DNA of 64,000 bases from Nannocystis pusilla (lineage in GTDB: Bacteria > Myxococcota_A > Polyangia > Nannocystales > Nannocystaceae), in NCBI RefSeq assembly GCF_026626665.1, contig NZ_JAPNKE010000002.1:11614001-11678000 (forward strand), read 5' to 3'. The stretch's first letter is position 1, and each line of letters starts with the position of its first letter. This document shows, in pieces, positions 9,571 through 19,848 of this stretch. A program made the position numbers and the translations under genes. The notes below the pieces were generated by a model. The model worked only from the letters and a program-made list of their open reading frames with translations. It did not search any database and was not told where the DNA came from.

Positions 9571-10472
9571 TCACCCGTGATCGGTGAACAGATCGATGCG
9601 CGCAGCGTTGGAGATCGCCCGCACCCCGGGGTGTTTGATGCGGCGCTCGACGGAGATCGCAGTAGCGCTCGACGAGCCCCTCGGCGTCGCCGATCGGCTT
9701 GACGCGGTACTGCCGGGCGATCTCGCGGGCGACGACTTCGGGCCCCGAACGCGCCGGCGCCGGCCTGGCCGAAGACCTTGAGCAGCGCGCTGTCGTCGAA
9801 CTCGCCGACGATGCGCGGGCGAATGGCGAGCTGGTCGAACCATCGATCGAGGTCGCGGCGCAGCGCCGCGGTCGCGGTCGGCAGGAACGGCGCGCCGTCG
9901 AGGCTCGCCGGGAAACCGGGTTGCAGGCGACCGGCGAGCGTCGGGGCGGCGAAGATCGTCACCTTGCTGTGGCCGAGCGGGTGGTTGAACGCCTTGATCG
10001 AACTGCCCGCCGGCAGCGGTTCGTCGGACACCACGAGGTCGAGCTCGTGGCTGGCGAGCTGGGGGAGGAGTCGTTCGAGGCGGTCCTCCTCGCAGTGGAT
10101 CTGCACCCCTTCCGGGAGCTGCAGCGCCGGTTCGATCAGGCGGTAGGCGATCATCTTCTGCACGGTATCGGTCAGTCCGAGCGCGAGCCGGACGCTGCGG
10201 CCGGCGGACCCGTGCTGCAACACGTCGACCATCTCGCGCCCGAGGCCGAAGATCTCGTCGGCGTAGCGGAACGCGGTCTGCCCGGCCTCGGTCAGCTGCA
10301 TCCGCCGGCGGCTGCGGTCGAACAGCGGCTGCCCGAGCTGCTCCTCGAGCTGCCGGAGCTGGGTCGAGATCGACGACTGCGAGAGCCGCAGCCTGCGGCT
10401 CGCCGCAGCTACTCCGCCCTCGCGCGCCACCGTCCAGAAGTACAGGAGGTGGTGATAATTGAGCCAGGCCAC
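9571..10472 (-). CDS. nhaR: NhaR-type LysR family transcriptional regulator
   Basis: GTG 10472 starts 'MAWLNYHHLLYFWTVAREG', the hallmark opening of NhaR, followed by a winged helix-turn-helix ('AAASRRLRLSQSSISTQLRQLEEQLGQPLFDR') and a LysR substrate domain ('ELDLVVSDEPLPAG'). With a frame change near 9760 the C-terminus reads 'AISVERRIKHPGVRAI' and stops at 9571, giving about 300 residues, the usual NhaR length. In E. coli NhaR activates a Na+/H+ antiporter in response to sodium. Here no antiporter is adjacent; the gene is divergent from a type I secretion operon, so it may control that operon. No good Shine-Dalgarno is visible. Confidence 0.85.
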
Positions 10473-10477
10473 CGTTC

Positions 10478-10508
10478 GATTTTATCAAAGTCGGACAACG
10501 ATTTTATC
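10478..10508. promoter_or_regulatory. Twin CGATTTTATC sites in the nhaR/secretion-operon divergent region
   Basis: CGATTTTATC occurs at 10478-10487 and again exactly at 10499-10508. The 21-bp spacing puts both on the same DNA face, a LysR-type arrangement. They are AT-rich in GC-rich DNA and lie just upstream of the nhaR start. Function is inferred. Confidence 0.45.
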
Positions 10509-10550
10509 GGATTGCCGGAACCGAGGGCCGCGCGCAAACCCAGGGTAGGA

Positions 10551-10838
10551 ATGCAGGTGGTCGTCCATTTCCCCGCCGATGGCGGGCCGCCCGGGCGGGC
10601 GCTCCGGCGGCTGTTGTGCGTGCTCGGACGTTTTGCCTCAGAAGTGCTGACGGCCGACTTGCGGGCCACCGCGACCGCGAGCGGGCGGGTGATGCTCACG
10701 GCGCGAGTGACGTTCGCCGGGGGCGGCGGCCTGGCGCTGCAGGCCGAGGAAGCGTCGAGCGTGGCCGCGATGGAGCACTTCGTCGATCGGCTGGGACGGG
10801 CGGTCGCCCGGCGGCTGGCGCCCCAGGAGCGGCGATGA
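10551..10838 (+). CDS. Small protein leading the type I secretion operon
   Basis: A 95-residue protein starting at ATG 10551 with a GGTAGGA just before it. The sequence 'MQVVVHFPADGG', 'LLCVLGRFASEVLTADLRA', 'ARVTFAGGGGLALQAEE' and a C-terminal helix 'MEHFVDRLGRAVARRL' shows a beta-alpha-beta-beta-beta-alpha rhythm reminiscent of HPF/S30AE ribosome-hibernation proteins, but the match is weak. The stop overlaps the ABC transporter start (ATGA), so it is translationally coupled to it. It may be an accessory or regulatory factor of the exporter. The frame is intact. Confidence 0.6.
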   Translation: MQVVVHFPADGGPPGRALRRLLCVLGRFASEVLTADLRATATASGRVMLTARVTFAGGGGLALQAEEASSVAAMEHFVDRLGRAVARRLAPQERR

Positions 10839-12972
10839 CGCCAGCGGAGGACCCGCCGGCGAAGGGCGGCGACCTGCTGCGCGTGCTCGAGCTGCTCGCC
10901 GAGCGGACCGGGGCGTCGTTCGATCCGCAGCGGGCCTGGAGGGCGCTGGCGGACGCGTCGCGCGGGGCCCGGGGCGAGGGGGCATGGGTCGACGTGCTGG
11001 TCGGCGCGGCCGCGGGCATCGGCCTGCACGTGCAGCCGACCTGGCTCGGCCTCGCCGAGCTGCGCGCGGCTCGGCCCCGAGACCCCGGCGCTGGCGCGGC
11101 TCGGCGGCACGGCCGGGGGCGGGCGCTGGCTGCTGGCGACCGGAACGACGCGCGGGCGGCTCGCCGGGGTGGTGCTCGACCGCGGAGACGAGCGCCCGGT
11201 CGAGCTGCGCGAGCGCCCGCTGCTGCACGCGCTCGGGGTCGCCGATGGCGACGTGCCGGCGCTGTGGCTGTTCGTCGAGCCGGAGCTGCCCTTCGATGGG
11301 CTGCACGCGCGCCGACTCCTTCTCGTGATCCGGGCAGCAGGCGCTGGCCCGCCTGCGCGCGCTGATCCGGCTCGAGCGCGACGAGCTATGGGTGTTGTTC
11401 CTCTATGCCGTGGCGATCGGGGCGTTGACGCTGGCCTCTCCGATCGCCGTGCAGGCGCTGGTCAACACCGTCGCTTTCGGGGCGCTGACCCAGCCGCTGT
11501 TCGTGCTGACCGTGCTGCTGATGGCCGGCCTGTCGTTCGCCGGCGCGCTCAGGGCGTTGGCCGCGTTCGTGGTCGAGCTTCTGCAGCAACGGCTGTTCGT
11601 CCGCGCCGTCGCCGACATCGCGCGCCGGCTACCGCGCGTCGATCTCGGCGCGCAGCCGGCCGACCGGGGCCCGAGCTGGTCAACCGCTTCTTCGACGTCG
11701 TGATGATCCAGAAGGCCGCCGCGGCCCTGCTCCTCGACGGGGTCTCGGTCGCGCTTCAGGCGGCCGTCGGCATGGTGCTGCTGGCGTTTTACCACCCGCT
11801 GCTGCTGGCGTTCGACCTCTTCCTGCTGCTCGCCCTCGCGGCGCTGATCGTGCTGCCGCTGCGGGCGGCGATCGGCACCAGCCTCAAGGAGTCGTCCAGC
11901 AAGTACGCGGCCGTCGCATGGCTCGAGGAGGTCGCGCGGAACCCGCGCTGTTCAAGTCGGAGTCGGCGATGCGGCACGCGGTCGCGCGGGCCGAGGTGTT
12001 GTCGCGCAGCTACCTGATCGCGCGCCGTACTCACTGGTCGAGGCTGCTGACTCAGCTCGTCGGCGGACTCGGGATGCAGGTCGTCGCCGGCGGCGCGCTC
12101 CTCGGGGTCGGCGGGTTGTTGGTGCTCGAACGCCAGCTCACCCTCGGCCAGTTGGTCGCCGCCGAACTGGTCGTCACCGCGGTGTCGGCCAGCTTCGCCA
12201 AGCTCGGCAAGCACCTCGAGACCTTCTACGACCTGCTCGCCGGCGTCACTCAAGCTCGGCAAGCTGGTCGACATGCCGCTCGAGGCGTCCGGCGGCGTGC
12301 GCGAGTTCGGGGCGGCCCTGCGCGTCTCGGTGCCGACGGGTCGAGCTCTCGCTCGGTGGTCGGCCGGCCCTGTCCGGGCTCGACGTCGACATCGCCGCCG
12401 GCGAGCACGTGCTGCTCCGGGGCGACAGCGGCGCCGGCAAGAGCGCCTTGCTCGATCTCTGCTTCGGTCTGCGCGCGCCGGACCGCGGACAGGTGGAGAT
12501 CGACGGGATCGACCTGCGCACCGCCGACCTCCCGGCGCTGCGCGAGCAGGTCGCGCTCTTGCGCCCGGGCGACCTCTTCCGCGCGACGATCCGCGACAAC
12601 TTGCAGGTCGGGGCGCCGGACGCGTCGCTCGCCGCCCTTCGGGTCGCGCTGAGCTTGCTCGACCTCGATGATGTGATCGCCTCGCTGCCGCTCGGCGACG
12701 AGACCGAGCTGGCGCCGACGGGCGCCCCGCTGTCGGAGACGCAGGCGCGGCGGCTGGTGGTCGCGCGGGCATTGGTCGTGCAGCCCCGGCTGATGCTCGT
12801 CGACGGCGCGCTCGACCGCCTCCAGCTGCCGCCCGCCAAACTCGAAGCGCTGCTCGATCACCTGTTCGCGTACGACGCCCCGTGGACGCTGCTGGTCGTC
12901 AGCGACGACCCGGCCGTGCGCGCCCGCTGCACCCGCACGATCGACCTCGGCCCGGGCTCTGCCTCGCCGTGA
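10835..12972 (+). CDS. Type I secretion ABC transporter, permease-ATPase with degenerate ATPase motifs
   Basis: About 710 residues after stitching four or five frames, the length of HlyB-type exporters. The N-terminal ~170 residues form a soluble domain without a visible Cys protease centre, followed by membrane helices ('LFLYAVAIGALTLASPIAVQALV', 'ALLLDGVSVALQAAVGMVLLAFY') and a nucleotide-binding domain. Walker A is GDSGAGKSA. Other motifs are altered: the Q-loop reads LLRPGDLF, the signature LSETQARRL, Walker B RLMLVDGALD (catalytic Glu to Gly), and the switch histidine reads VVSDDP. It overlaps the preceding gene by four bases. With HlyD and TolC genes it forms a complete secretion channel in the envelope. 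No substrate is encoded adjacent. Confidence 0.85.
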
Positions 12973-13003
12973 AGACCCCCATGCACTCGGATTCCACCCT
13001 CGC

Positions 13004-14339
13004 ATGATCCTCGCAGAGGCGAGCGCGCTGCGGCTGACGCGTCCGACGCGGACTCCCAGGGCGGTCGCGCGACGGCTGGTGCTCACGGCGGTCGCCATGC
13101 TGCTCCTGCTGGTCTTCGCGCCGTGGCAACAGTCGATCCTGGGCCGCGGCCGCGTGATCGCCCATGCGCCGCTCGACCGCACGCAGGCGATCGAGGCGCC
13201 GATCGACGGCCGCGTGGTCGGCTGGATGGTCGAGGAAGGCAGTCATGTCGCGGCAGGCGAGCCGATCGCCCGGCTCGCCGACAACGACCCGGAGCTCCTG
13301 GCGCGGCTGGAGCGCGAGCGGGGAGCGGCGCGCGAGCGCGTCGACGCGGCGCGGCGGGCGATCGACCTCAGCCAGCAGCGGATCGACGGTCTCGCGCTGG
13401 CGCGGCAGTCGGCGGTCGACGGCGCCCGCATGCGCGCCGGCATGGCGGTCGATCGCGAGCTCGCCGCACAACAGGCCGTCGACGCCGCGCAGGCGAGCTG
13501 ACCGCGGCGACCCTCAACCTCGAGCGCACGCAGAAGTTGACCGCCGATGGTCTGGCGTCGCGCCGCTCGCTCGAGCTCGCCGAGCTCGGCGAACAGACGG
13601 CGCGAGCCGACCTGCTGCGCGCCAAGGCGGCCCTGGCCGCCGCGCGCCGCGAGGTCAAGGCGATGCGCGCCGAGGTCGTGCGCGTCGAGAGCGATCAGGG
13701 CGCCGGGGTCGACGCCGCCGGCATCGCGCTCGAGTCGGCGCGCGCCGAGCAGGCGCGCGCCGAGCAGGAGCTCGCGCGCATCGAGGTCCGCCTGGCCCGC
13801 CAGGGCGCGATGACAGTGACTGCCCCGCGGACGGCACGGTGCTGCGGCTGGTCGCGCGCGAGGGCGGCGAGATGGTCAAGGCCGGCGATCCGCTGGCGAT
13901 GTTCGTGCCCGAGACCGACGCCCGCGCGGTCGAGCTGTGGCTCGACGGGCTCGACGCGCCGCTCGTCACGCCTGGTCGAAAGGTCAGGTTGCAGTTCGAG
14001 GGCTGGCCGGCGGTGCAGTTCGTCGGCTGGCCGTCGGTCGCGGTCGGCACGTTCGGCGGGGTGGTCGCGTTCGTCGACGCGACCGACGACGGGCACGGCA
14101 AGTTCCGGGTCGTCGTCCTGCCCGACCTCGACCTCGGACCCGAGGAGCACTGGCCGCCGGCTCAGTACCTGCGCCAGGGCGTGCGCGCGAACGGGTGGAT
14201 CCTGCTCGACGAGGTCCGCCTCGGCTACGAGCTGTGGCGCCAGTTCAACGGCTTCCCGCCGGCGCTGTCGGCAGCGCCGGTCGCCGACGCCGCGCCGGCC
14301 GGCAAGCACGACGTGAAAGACGAGGAGGACGAGCCATGA
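13004..14339 (+). CDS. HlyD-family membrane fusion protein
   Basis: ATG 13004; one N-terminal membrane helix ('LVLTAVAMLLLLVFAPW'), a lipoyl half-motif ('APIDGRVVGWMVEEGSHVAAGEP'), a long alpha-helical hairpin rich in Glu/Arg/Ala (13290-13800), the second lipoyl half ('DGTVLRLVAREGGEMVKAGDP') and a beta-barrel region ('GWPSVAVGTFGGVVAFVD'). It should link the inner-membrane ABC protein with TolC in the periplasm. Frame changes are near 13497 and 13820. The stop overlaps the TolC start (ATGA). Confidence 0.9.
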
Positions 14340-15747
14340 TCACCCGCCTGATCGCGCTGGTGGTCGCGCTCGCGTGCCTGTTCGGGCCTGTGCGGTCGAG
14401 CATGGCGCGAGATGCCGCCGGCGCGCACGACGTGTTGACCCTGCGCCAGGTGCTCGACGCCGTCGCCGCCGCACACCCGCAGCTCGAGGCGGCGCGCGAG
14501 CGCGTGCGCGGAGCGGAGGGCGACGCGCTCGCGGCTCGCGGCGGCTTCGACCCGCAGCTGCGCGTGCGGGGCAGTACGCGCCGATCGGGGCGTTCGCCAA
14601 CGGCCGCCTCGACGTCGAGCTGCGCCAGCCGACCCCCTCTGGGGTCTGCAGGTGTACGGCGGCTGGCGGCTCGGACTCGGCGATTTCGCCGTCTACGATC
14701 TGCGGGCCAAGACCGCCTCGGGCGGGAGGTGCGGGCGGGCGTGTCGCTGCCGTTGTGGCAGGGCGGACCTATCGACCGCAGGCGCGCCGATCTGCAGGTG
14801 ACCGACCTCGGGCGCCGCGCGGCCGAGGCCGACGTCGACGTCCGACTGCTCGAGCTCGAGCGCGGCCGCCCGCGCGTACTGGGCATGGGTCGGCGCCGGG
14901 CTGCGGCTCGCGGTGCAGCAGCGCCTGCTCGCGCTCGCCGAAGACCGCGACGCTGCGCTGCGGCGGCAAGTCGCCGCCGGCAACACCCCGAGGTCGAGGG
15001 CCTCGAGAACCGCCGCGCGATCCTCGAGCGCAAGGGTCGGCTCGTCGCCGCCGAGCGGGCGCTCGAGCAGGCGGCGCTCGAGCTCGCCCGCCACCTGCGC
15101 GACGACGGCGGCGAGATCGTCGTGCCGATGGCGGATCGGCTGCCGCCGGCGTTCCCCGAGCCTCCCGCCGCCGACCCGCTCGAGGCTGCCTTGAGCGACG
15201 CGCTGGCGCGCCGGCCCGAGCTGCGGCGGGTCTTGTTGCAGCGGGACGCGGCGCAGGTCGAGGCGCGTCTGGCCCGCAACAACCTGTCGCCGCGGATCGA
15301 CATCGACGCGTACGTCGCCAAGGACCTCGGCCTGGTCGCGCCGGAGTACCGGTACCTACTGCCGGCCGAGTTCGTCGCCGGGATCTCGATCGAGCTGCCG
15401 CTGCCGTTGCGAGCCGCCCGTGGCAAACTTCGCCGGGCCAGGGCCGACCACGCGCGCCTCGACGCCGAGCTCCGCTGGATGACCGACGTCGTCGCCATCG
15501 AGCTGCGCGACGCCCACTCGGCGCTGGTCGCCGCGCACGCGCGTCACTCGCGCGAGAGCAGCTGCAGGTCGCCCATGCGCTCGAGCAGGCCGAGCGGCGG
15601 CGCTTCGACCTCGGCGACAGCACGCTCCTGTTCGTCAACCTGCGGGAGCAGGCGGCCGCCGACGCGGCCGCGCAGGAGCTCGACGCGCTGACCGACTATC
15701 ACCGCGCCGCCGCCGACCTCCGCGTCGCCGCCGGCCGACCTCCTTGA
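14337..15747 (+). CDS. TolC-family outer membrane channel
   Basis: ATG 14337 gives a signal peptide ('LIALVVALACLFGPVRSSMA'). The mature protein has the two-fold repeat of long helices typical of OEP/TolC proteins ('LRQVLDAVAAAHPQLEAARERV', then 'AALSDALARRPELRRVLLQRDAAQVEARLARNNLSP' and 'IELPLPLRAARGKLRRARAD'). About 460 residues, the usual length. Frame changes near 14580, 14640, 14720, 14880, 14990 and 15555. Last gene of the secretion operon; it forms the exit duct across the outer membrane. Confidence 0.9.
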
Positions 15748-15912
15748 GGACCGGAGCCCCGCCACGTCGTTCGAGGCGCCGGAGGCAGGCTCCGTAAAGG
15801 GAGAAATTCAAGGACCTCCGGCGGACGCGAGGCCCGCCCCGCGAGCGCGACTCGCAGCGCGCCGGGGCGATCGGATCGGCGCGGCTTGACAGGGTGTCTA
15901 GTTTGACGAAGT

Positions 15913-15927
15913 CTATGCGCAGCATAG
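15913..15927. promoter_or_regulatory. Perfect palindrome before the peroxiredoxin gene
   Basis: CTATGC-gca-GCATAG, six-base arms with a three-base spacer, ends 16 bases before the peroxiredoxin start. A TTGACA at 15886-15891 lies just upstream and could be a -35 box. Candidate operator for a redox or metal regulator; inferred. Confidence 0.5.
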
Positions 15928-15943
15928 TGAACGGAGAGACACC

Positions 15944-16581
15944 ATGACGCTTCGTCTCGGCGACACTGCCCCGAATTTCCAGGCGGACACCACCCACGGC
16001 CCGATCGACTTCTACCAGTGGAAGGGCGACATGGGCCATCCTGTTCTCGCACCCGAGACTTCACGCCGGTGTGCACGACCGAGCTCGGCTACACCGCGAA
16101 GCTGAAGCCCGAGTTCGAGCGCCGCGGCGTGAAGGTCCTCGGCCTGTCGGTCGACCCGGTCGAGTCCCACCACCGCTGGGAGAAGGACATCGAGGAGACG
16201 CAGGGCACCGCGGTCAACTTCCCCGTGATCGGCGACGCCGACCGCAAGGTCAGCGAGCTGTACGGACTCATCCACCCCAACGCGAGCGACACGCTGACCG
16301 TGCGCTCGGTGTACGTGATCGGCCCCGACAACAAGGTCAAGCTGTCGATCACCTACCCGGCGTCGACGGGCCGCAACTTCGACGAGATCTTGCGCGTCAT
16401 CGATTCGCTGCAGCTGACCTCGCAGCACAAGGTGGCGACGCCGGTGAACTGGCGCGACGGCCAGGACGTGATCATCGTGCCGTCGGTCAGCGACGACGAG
16501 GCGCGCGAGCGGTTCCCGGACGGCTGGAAGACGGTGAAGCCGTACCTGCGCCTGGTGCCGCAGCCGGGCAGCAAGGGCTGA
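15944..16581 (+). CDS. 1-Cys peroxiredoxin (Prx6/AhpC-TSA family)
   Basis: ATG 15944 preceded by GGAGAG. The sequence 'LRLGDTAPNFQADTTHGPIDFYQW' opens the family fold. The catalytic motif TPVCTTELG is intact, and the downstream 'LGLSVDPVESHHRWEKDIEE' plus 'NFPVIGDADRKVSELYGLIHP' and a long C-terminal domain ('VKPYLRLVPQPG') are typical of 1-Cys Prx6. It reduces hydrogen peroxide and organic or lipid hydroperoxides in the cytoplasm. One frame change in 16030-16060 disrupts the expected 'WAILFSHPRDFTPVC' block; the domain is otherwise complete at about 212 residues. Confidence 0.93.
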
Positions 16582-16593
16582 ACCACGAGCTCC

Positions 16594-16650
16594 ATGCACG
16601 GCGCGCCCGCGGACGTCGCTGCAGGCGAGGTCCGCGGACGCGGCGTGCAT
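16594..16650. terminator. Large stem-loop after the peroxiredoxin gene
   Basis: Outer arms ATGCAC (16594-16599) and GTGCAT (16645-16650) enclose inner perfect arms CCGCGGAC (16607-16614) and GTCCGCGG (16630-16637). It starts 13 bases after the stop. There is no U tract, so it could be a terminator or an mRNA-end stabiliser. Confidence 0.55.
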
Positions 16651-16939
16651 CGAGCGACTCCGTGAGCGATGCTTGCGACGAGGACGGCCGCCGCGCGCTG
16701 ATTCGCGGCAATGATCTGTCTTTGAGCCAGGCGGGCCAGCAATGATGGGCCCGCCGCGTCTGTTGCGCTGGCGAGCCGCGGGCGGGCGAGATGGGCTCGT
16801 CCGACCCGCTGCAATGTCAAGGGGCGGCAGCGCGGCCAAAGCATGCGGCGACCTCTCGCTCTCGCGGTCGATGCGCACTGGTGTCGCGCGCCGGCGAGGC
16901 CACCCTCCGGCAGGAACGACCTTTTTAAAAGAAATAAAG

Positions 16940-17287
16940 ATGTCATTCGCGCCCGAGTACCTCGATCCCGATCATGCGCCCACGCGCGAGCAGCTGGACC
17001 AGCGGAAGGGCCTCGTGCTCGTCGAGTTCGGCACCGCCTGGTGCGGCTACTGCCAGGCCGCCGCGCCCGGCGTGAAGGCCTTGCTGGCGCGGCACCCCGA
17101 GGTCGAACACGTGAAGGTCGAAGACGGTCCGGGGCGGGCGCTGGGGCGCTCGTTCCGGGTCAAGCTGTGGCCGAACTTCGTGTGGATGCGCGACGGTGCG
17201 GTGGTCCGCCAGTTGGCGCGACCCTCCAGGACCGAGCTCGACGCCTCGCTTCCCGAGCGGGTCGAGCCGGCGCCGCCTCGCTCCTGA
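16940..17287 (+). CDS. Thioredoxin-like protein
   Basis: A 115-residue protein from ATG 16940, with an AT-rich leader. It carries the active site WCGYC in the context 'LVLVEFGTAWCGYCQAAAPGVKALL' and the family pattern 'VKLWPNFVWMRDGAVVRQL', although the usual cis-Pro precedes Asn instead of Thr. It should be a small cytoplasmic disulphide reductase. It follows the peroxiredoxin on the same strand and could supply reducing power to it. The frame is intact. Confidence 0.88.
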   Translation: MSFAPEYLDPDHAPTREQLDQRKGLVLVEFGTAWCGYCQAAAPGVKALLARHPEVEHVKVEDGPGRALGRSFRVKLWPNFVWMRDGAVVRQLARPSRTELDASLPERVEPAPPRS

Positions 17288-17848
17288 TGATACGGCCACG
17301 CAGCGCTCGATCCTCGTGAACACCCGAGCGACGCGCTCGCGCCCGCCTCCGCGACAGCCAGAGCGCCGCAGCCGGGGAGCTGGCGGTCGACCGGTCATCG
17401 GCGATCGCGGGTATGGTGGTCTTCGCCTATCCGGGTACTGACAATGGTGACGCGGGTGACCGTCCGCCTCGACGAGGTCGATGGCTCCGGAGTTTGCGAC
17501 GAGCACCGGCGAATCGGGCCGCGAACCGACGCGCGCGGGTGCTGCGAATCAACGGCGCGGCCTCCGATTCCCCGCGACGACCGCGGCTCGCTGGCAGCGA
17601 CACCGGCGACGAACCACGCAGCGCGAGCACGCCGTCGCCCTGCTGCTGCGCTCCTCCGAGGAGGGCTCTGCATCGGCGGCATTCTTCGCGGGGTCCTCGA
17701 TCGGCGGACGCGATCCTCGTCGTGGCGACGCGCGAGGACGTGTCGAAGACGTCGTCTGCGATTGCTGTTCTCGCTCGAGCGGTGGCGACGCTGCGGCGGC
17801 GGCATCACCGCCGGCGAAAAATGCCAGGAAACGTTGTACAGTCCGGCC
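17288..17848. other. 561-bp intergenic stretch
   Basis: No convincing gene on either strand; the open frames are Arg-rich and lack the third-position bias of real genes here. A short AT-richer patch (17815-17840) precedes the small gene that follows and may hold its promoter. Confidence 0.5.
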
Positions 17849-18080
17849 GTGACCCCCGTTGAGCAGGTCGCCAGCAGTTCCAGGACGCCCTCGCAGACAT
17901 GGAGACGGGCGCCGTCCTCGAGCGCTTGGCAGCAGCTTCCCTCTCTCGCTGCGGGAGCTCGGCGAGCTCCTCCAGAGTCCGATGGCCCGCTCCGTCGCGA
18001 GCGTGCCGGCGCGCGAGCTTCGGGCTCGCCCGCGAAGCCGCGGGCGAAGGCGTGACCGAGCGCCGCGGGCGGCTCGCGGG
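17849..18080 (+). CDS. Possible small protein of unknown function
   Basis: Stitching frames from GTG 17849 gives 'MTPVEQVA', 'QFQDALADMETGAVLERLA', 'PLSLRELGELLQSPMARSVASVP', then Arg-rich sequence. The helical middle is protein-like and better than chance. Frame changes near 17872 and 17938 are needed. The gene converges on the cysteine hydrolase. The end is a guess. Confidence 0.4.
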
Positions 18081-18084
18081 GCGC

Positions 18085-18629
18085 TCAGCGCTCGGCCAGG
18101 AATTCGTCGGTGGCGACGAGGGTCGCGTAGGCGAAGCCGAGGGCGGACATGAAGGCGGCGTGGACGTGGGCCGCCGGACGCGGACCCCGCCGAACTCGAG
18201 GTCACGCGAGGCGCATGCGTCGTGGATCAGGGTCACGGCGTAGCCGTGGTCGGCCGCGGCGCGCGTGGCGGCGTCGATGCACATGTGACTCATGGCGCCG
18301 GCGATGACGAGCTCGCGGACGTCGTGACGGTCGAGGATCTCCTTGAGGTGGGTGTCCCGGAGGGTTGATCTGGTGCTTGAGCACGACCTCCTCGCCGGGC
18401 ACCAGATGGACGGAGGGTGAACCTGGCGCCGTCGGTGTTGGGGACGAAGAGGGGGCGCCCGGGGCGGGGTTCTCGTGGCGGACGTGGACGACGAGGTCGC
18501 CGGCGCTGCGAGCCGCGGCGAGGAGGCGCGCGCGTTCGCGGCGGCCACGTCGATGCCGACGAGGGTCCACTTGCCGCCGGGGAAGTAGTCGTTCTGGAGG
18601 TCGATGACGATCAGGGCGCGTCGAGGCAT
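18085..18629 (-). CDS. Isochorismatase-family cysteine hydrolase
   Basis: ATG 18629; 'RALIVIDLQNDYFPGG' supplies the catalytic Asp, 'EEVVLKHQINP' the Lys, and 'VIAGAMSHMCIDAATRAAADHGY' the nucleophilic Cys. About 180 residues ending 'VATDEFLAER' at 18085. Members hydrolyse amides or vinyl ethers such as nicotinamide, isochorismate or biuret; the substrate cannot be told. It is divergent from a GlxA-type regulator, a very common pairing in which the regulator controls the hydrolase. Frame changes near 18110, 18370, 18425 and 18500. Confidence 0.88.
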
Positions 18630-18700
18630 GGCGTGAGGCTAGGGGCCGCGTCCCGGGTCCACGAGCGGCAAGTGACTTTCTTCGTGGCCAAGTCTGACAC

Positions 18701-19703
18701 ATGCCTGCCAGGCCGGAGTCGCAGCGCGTCGCCATCCTCGTGTACCCGGGCGCCCAGCTGTCGGCGGTGTACGGGCTGAGCGATCTATTCGAGGTGGCGA
18801 ACCGCTTCGCCGCGGAGCGCCCGGGCGCCCGCGTCGAGGCCGAGGTCGTGCTCTGGCGCCCGGAGGAGGGGCCGCCGCCGGCGCCGCCGCTCGCGGTCGT
18901 CATCGTCCCGCCGAGCCTGGCGGCCCACGCCGGGCGCGAGCGCGGGCTCGACCTCGGCCTGGCTGGCCGCTCGCCACGGCGAGGGGACGCTGGTGTGCTC
19001 GGTGTGCGCGGGGGCGTTCTTGCTGGCGGAGGCGGGGCTGCTGGCGGAGCGGGTGGCGACGACCACTGGGCCCTCGCCGGGCAGTTCGCGGCGCGCTTCC
19101 CGGATCGCGCTCGCCACGGACCGGCTGCTGGTCGAGGACGGCGACGTGATCACCGCCGGCGGACTGATGGCGTGGACCGACCTCGGGCTGAAGCTGGTCG
19201 AGCGCCTGTTCGGCCCGGCGATCATGCTGACGGTCGCGCGTTACTTCCTGGTGGATCCGGGCGGCCGCGAGCAGCGCTTCTACAGCGTGTTCTCGCCGGA
19301 GCTGGGCCACGGCGACGCGGCCATCCGCAAGGTCCAGCGCTGGCTGCAGGCCCGCAGCGCCGAGACGATCGCGCTGCCGGCGATGGCGGCCTGCGCGGGG
19401 CTCGGCGAGCGCACGTTCCTGCGCCGCTTCGTCAAGGCGACGGGGCTGCGACCGGCGCAGTACCTGCAACACCTCCGCGTCGGCAAGGCCCGCGACCTGC
19501 TGGAGCGCCTCGACCTGTCGATCGCGGAGGTGGCATGGAAGGTCGGCTACGGCGATCCCGGGGCGTTTCGCAAGATCTTCCAGCGGATCCTCGGCCTGTC
19601 GCCCGGCGAGTATCGCCGCCGCTTCGCGGTCGCGTCCGCCGGAGGGCTTGAGCGGATTTTCTGCTGCCGCCGGAATCGATCGTCGCCGGGCCCGGGCCGA
19701 TGA
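18701..19703 (+). CDS. GlxA-type AraC family regulator (DJ-1/PfpI-like plus AraC HTH)
   Basis: ATG 18701. The N-terminal ~190 residues are a DJ-1/PfpI-like ligand domain: 'VAILVYPGAQLSAVYGLSDLFEVANRF', and a nucleophile-elbow-like 'VCSVCAGAFLLAEAGLL'. The C-terminal ~100 residues are two helix-turn-helices ('LGERTFLRRFVKATGLRPAQYLQHLRV' and 'SIAEVAWKVGYGDPGAFRKIFQRI'). Frame changes near 18965 and 19085. The 70-bp gap to the divergent hydrolase contains two similar blocks (ggcaagtgac and ggccaagtctgac, 18667-18697) that might be its binding sites. The protein likely activates the hydrolase gene. Confidence 0.88.
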
Positions 19704-19848
19704 TCCATGCTGTCCCATCGGACATGCCCCGAGTGCCAGGCGCGTCACGCCCCCACGCGACCGGATTTGACACACGGGCCCGGGACGCGGCGCGCACGAG
19801 CACACGGGCTGGCCTCGACCGGTCGCATGCGCTACCTTGACGCCCGCA

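Noticed and set aside
9699..10838. A 379-residue plus-strand frame opposite nhaR
   Set aside because: All but the last 95 residues are antisense to the NhaR-type gene. Only the part from ATG 10551 is supported.
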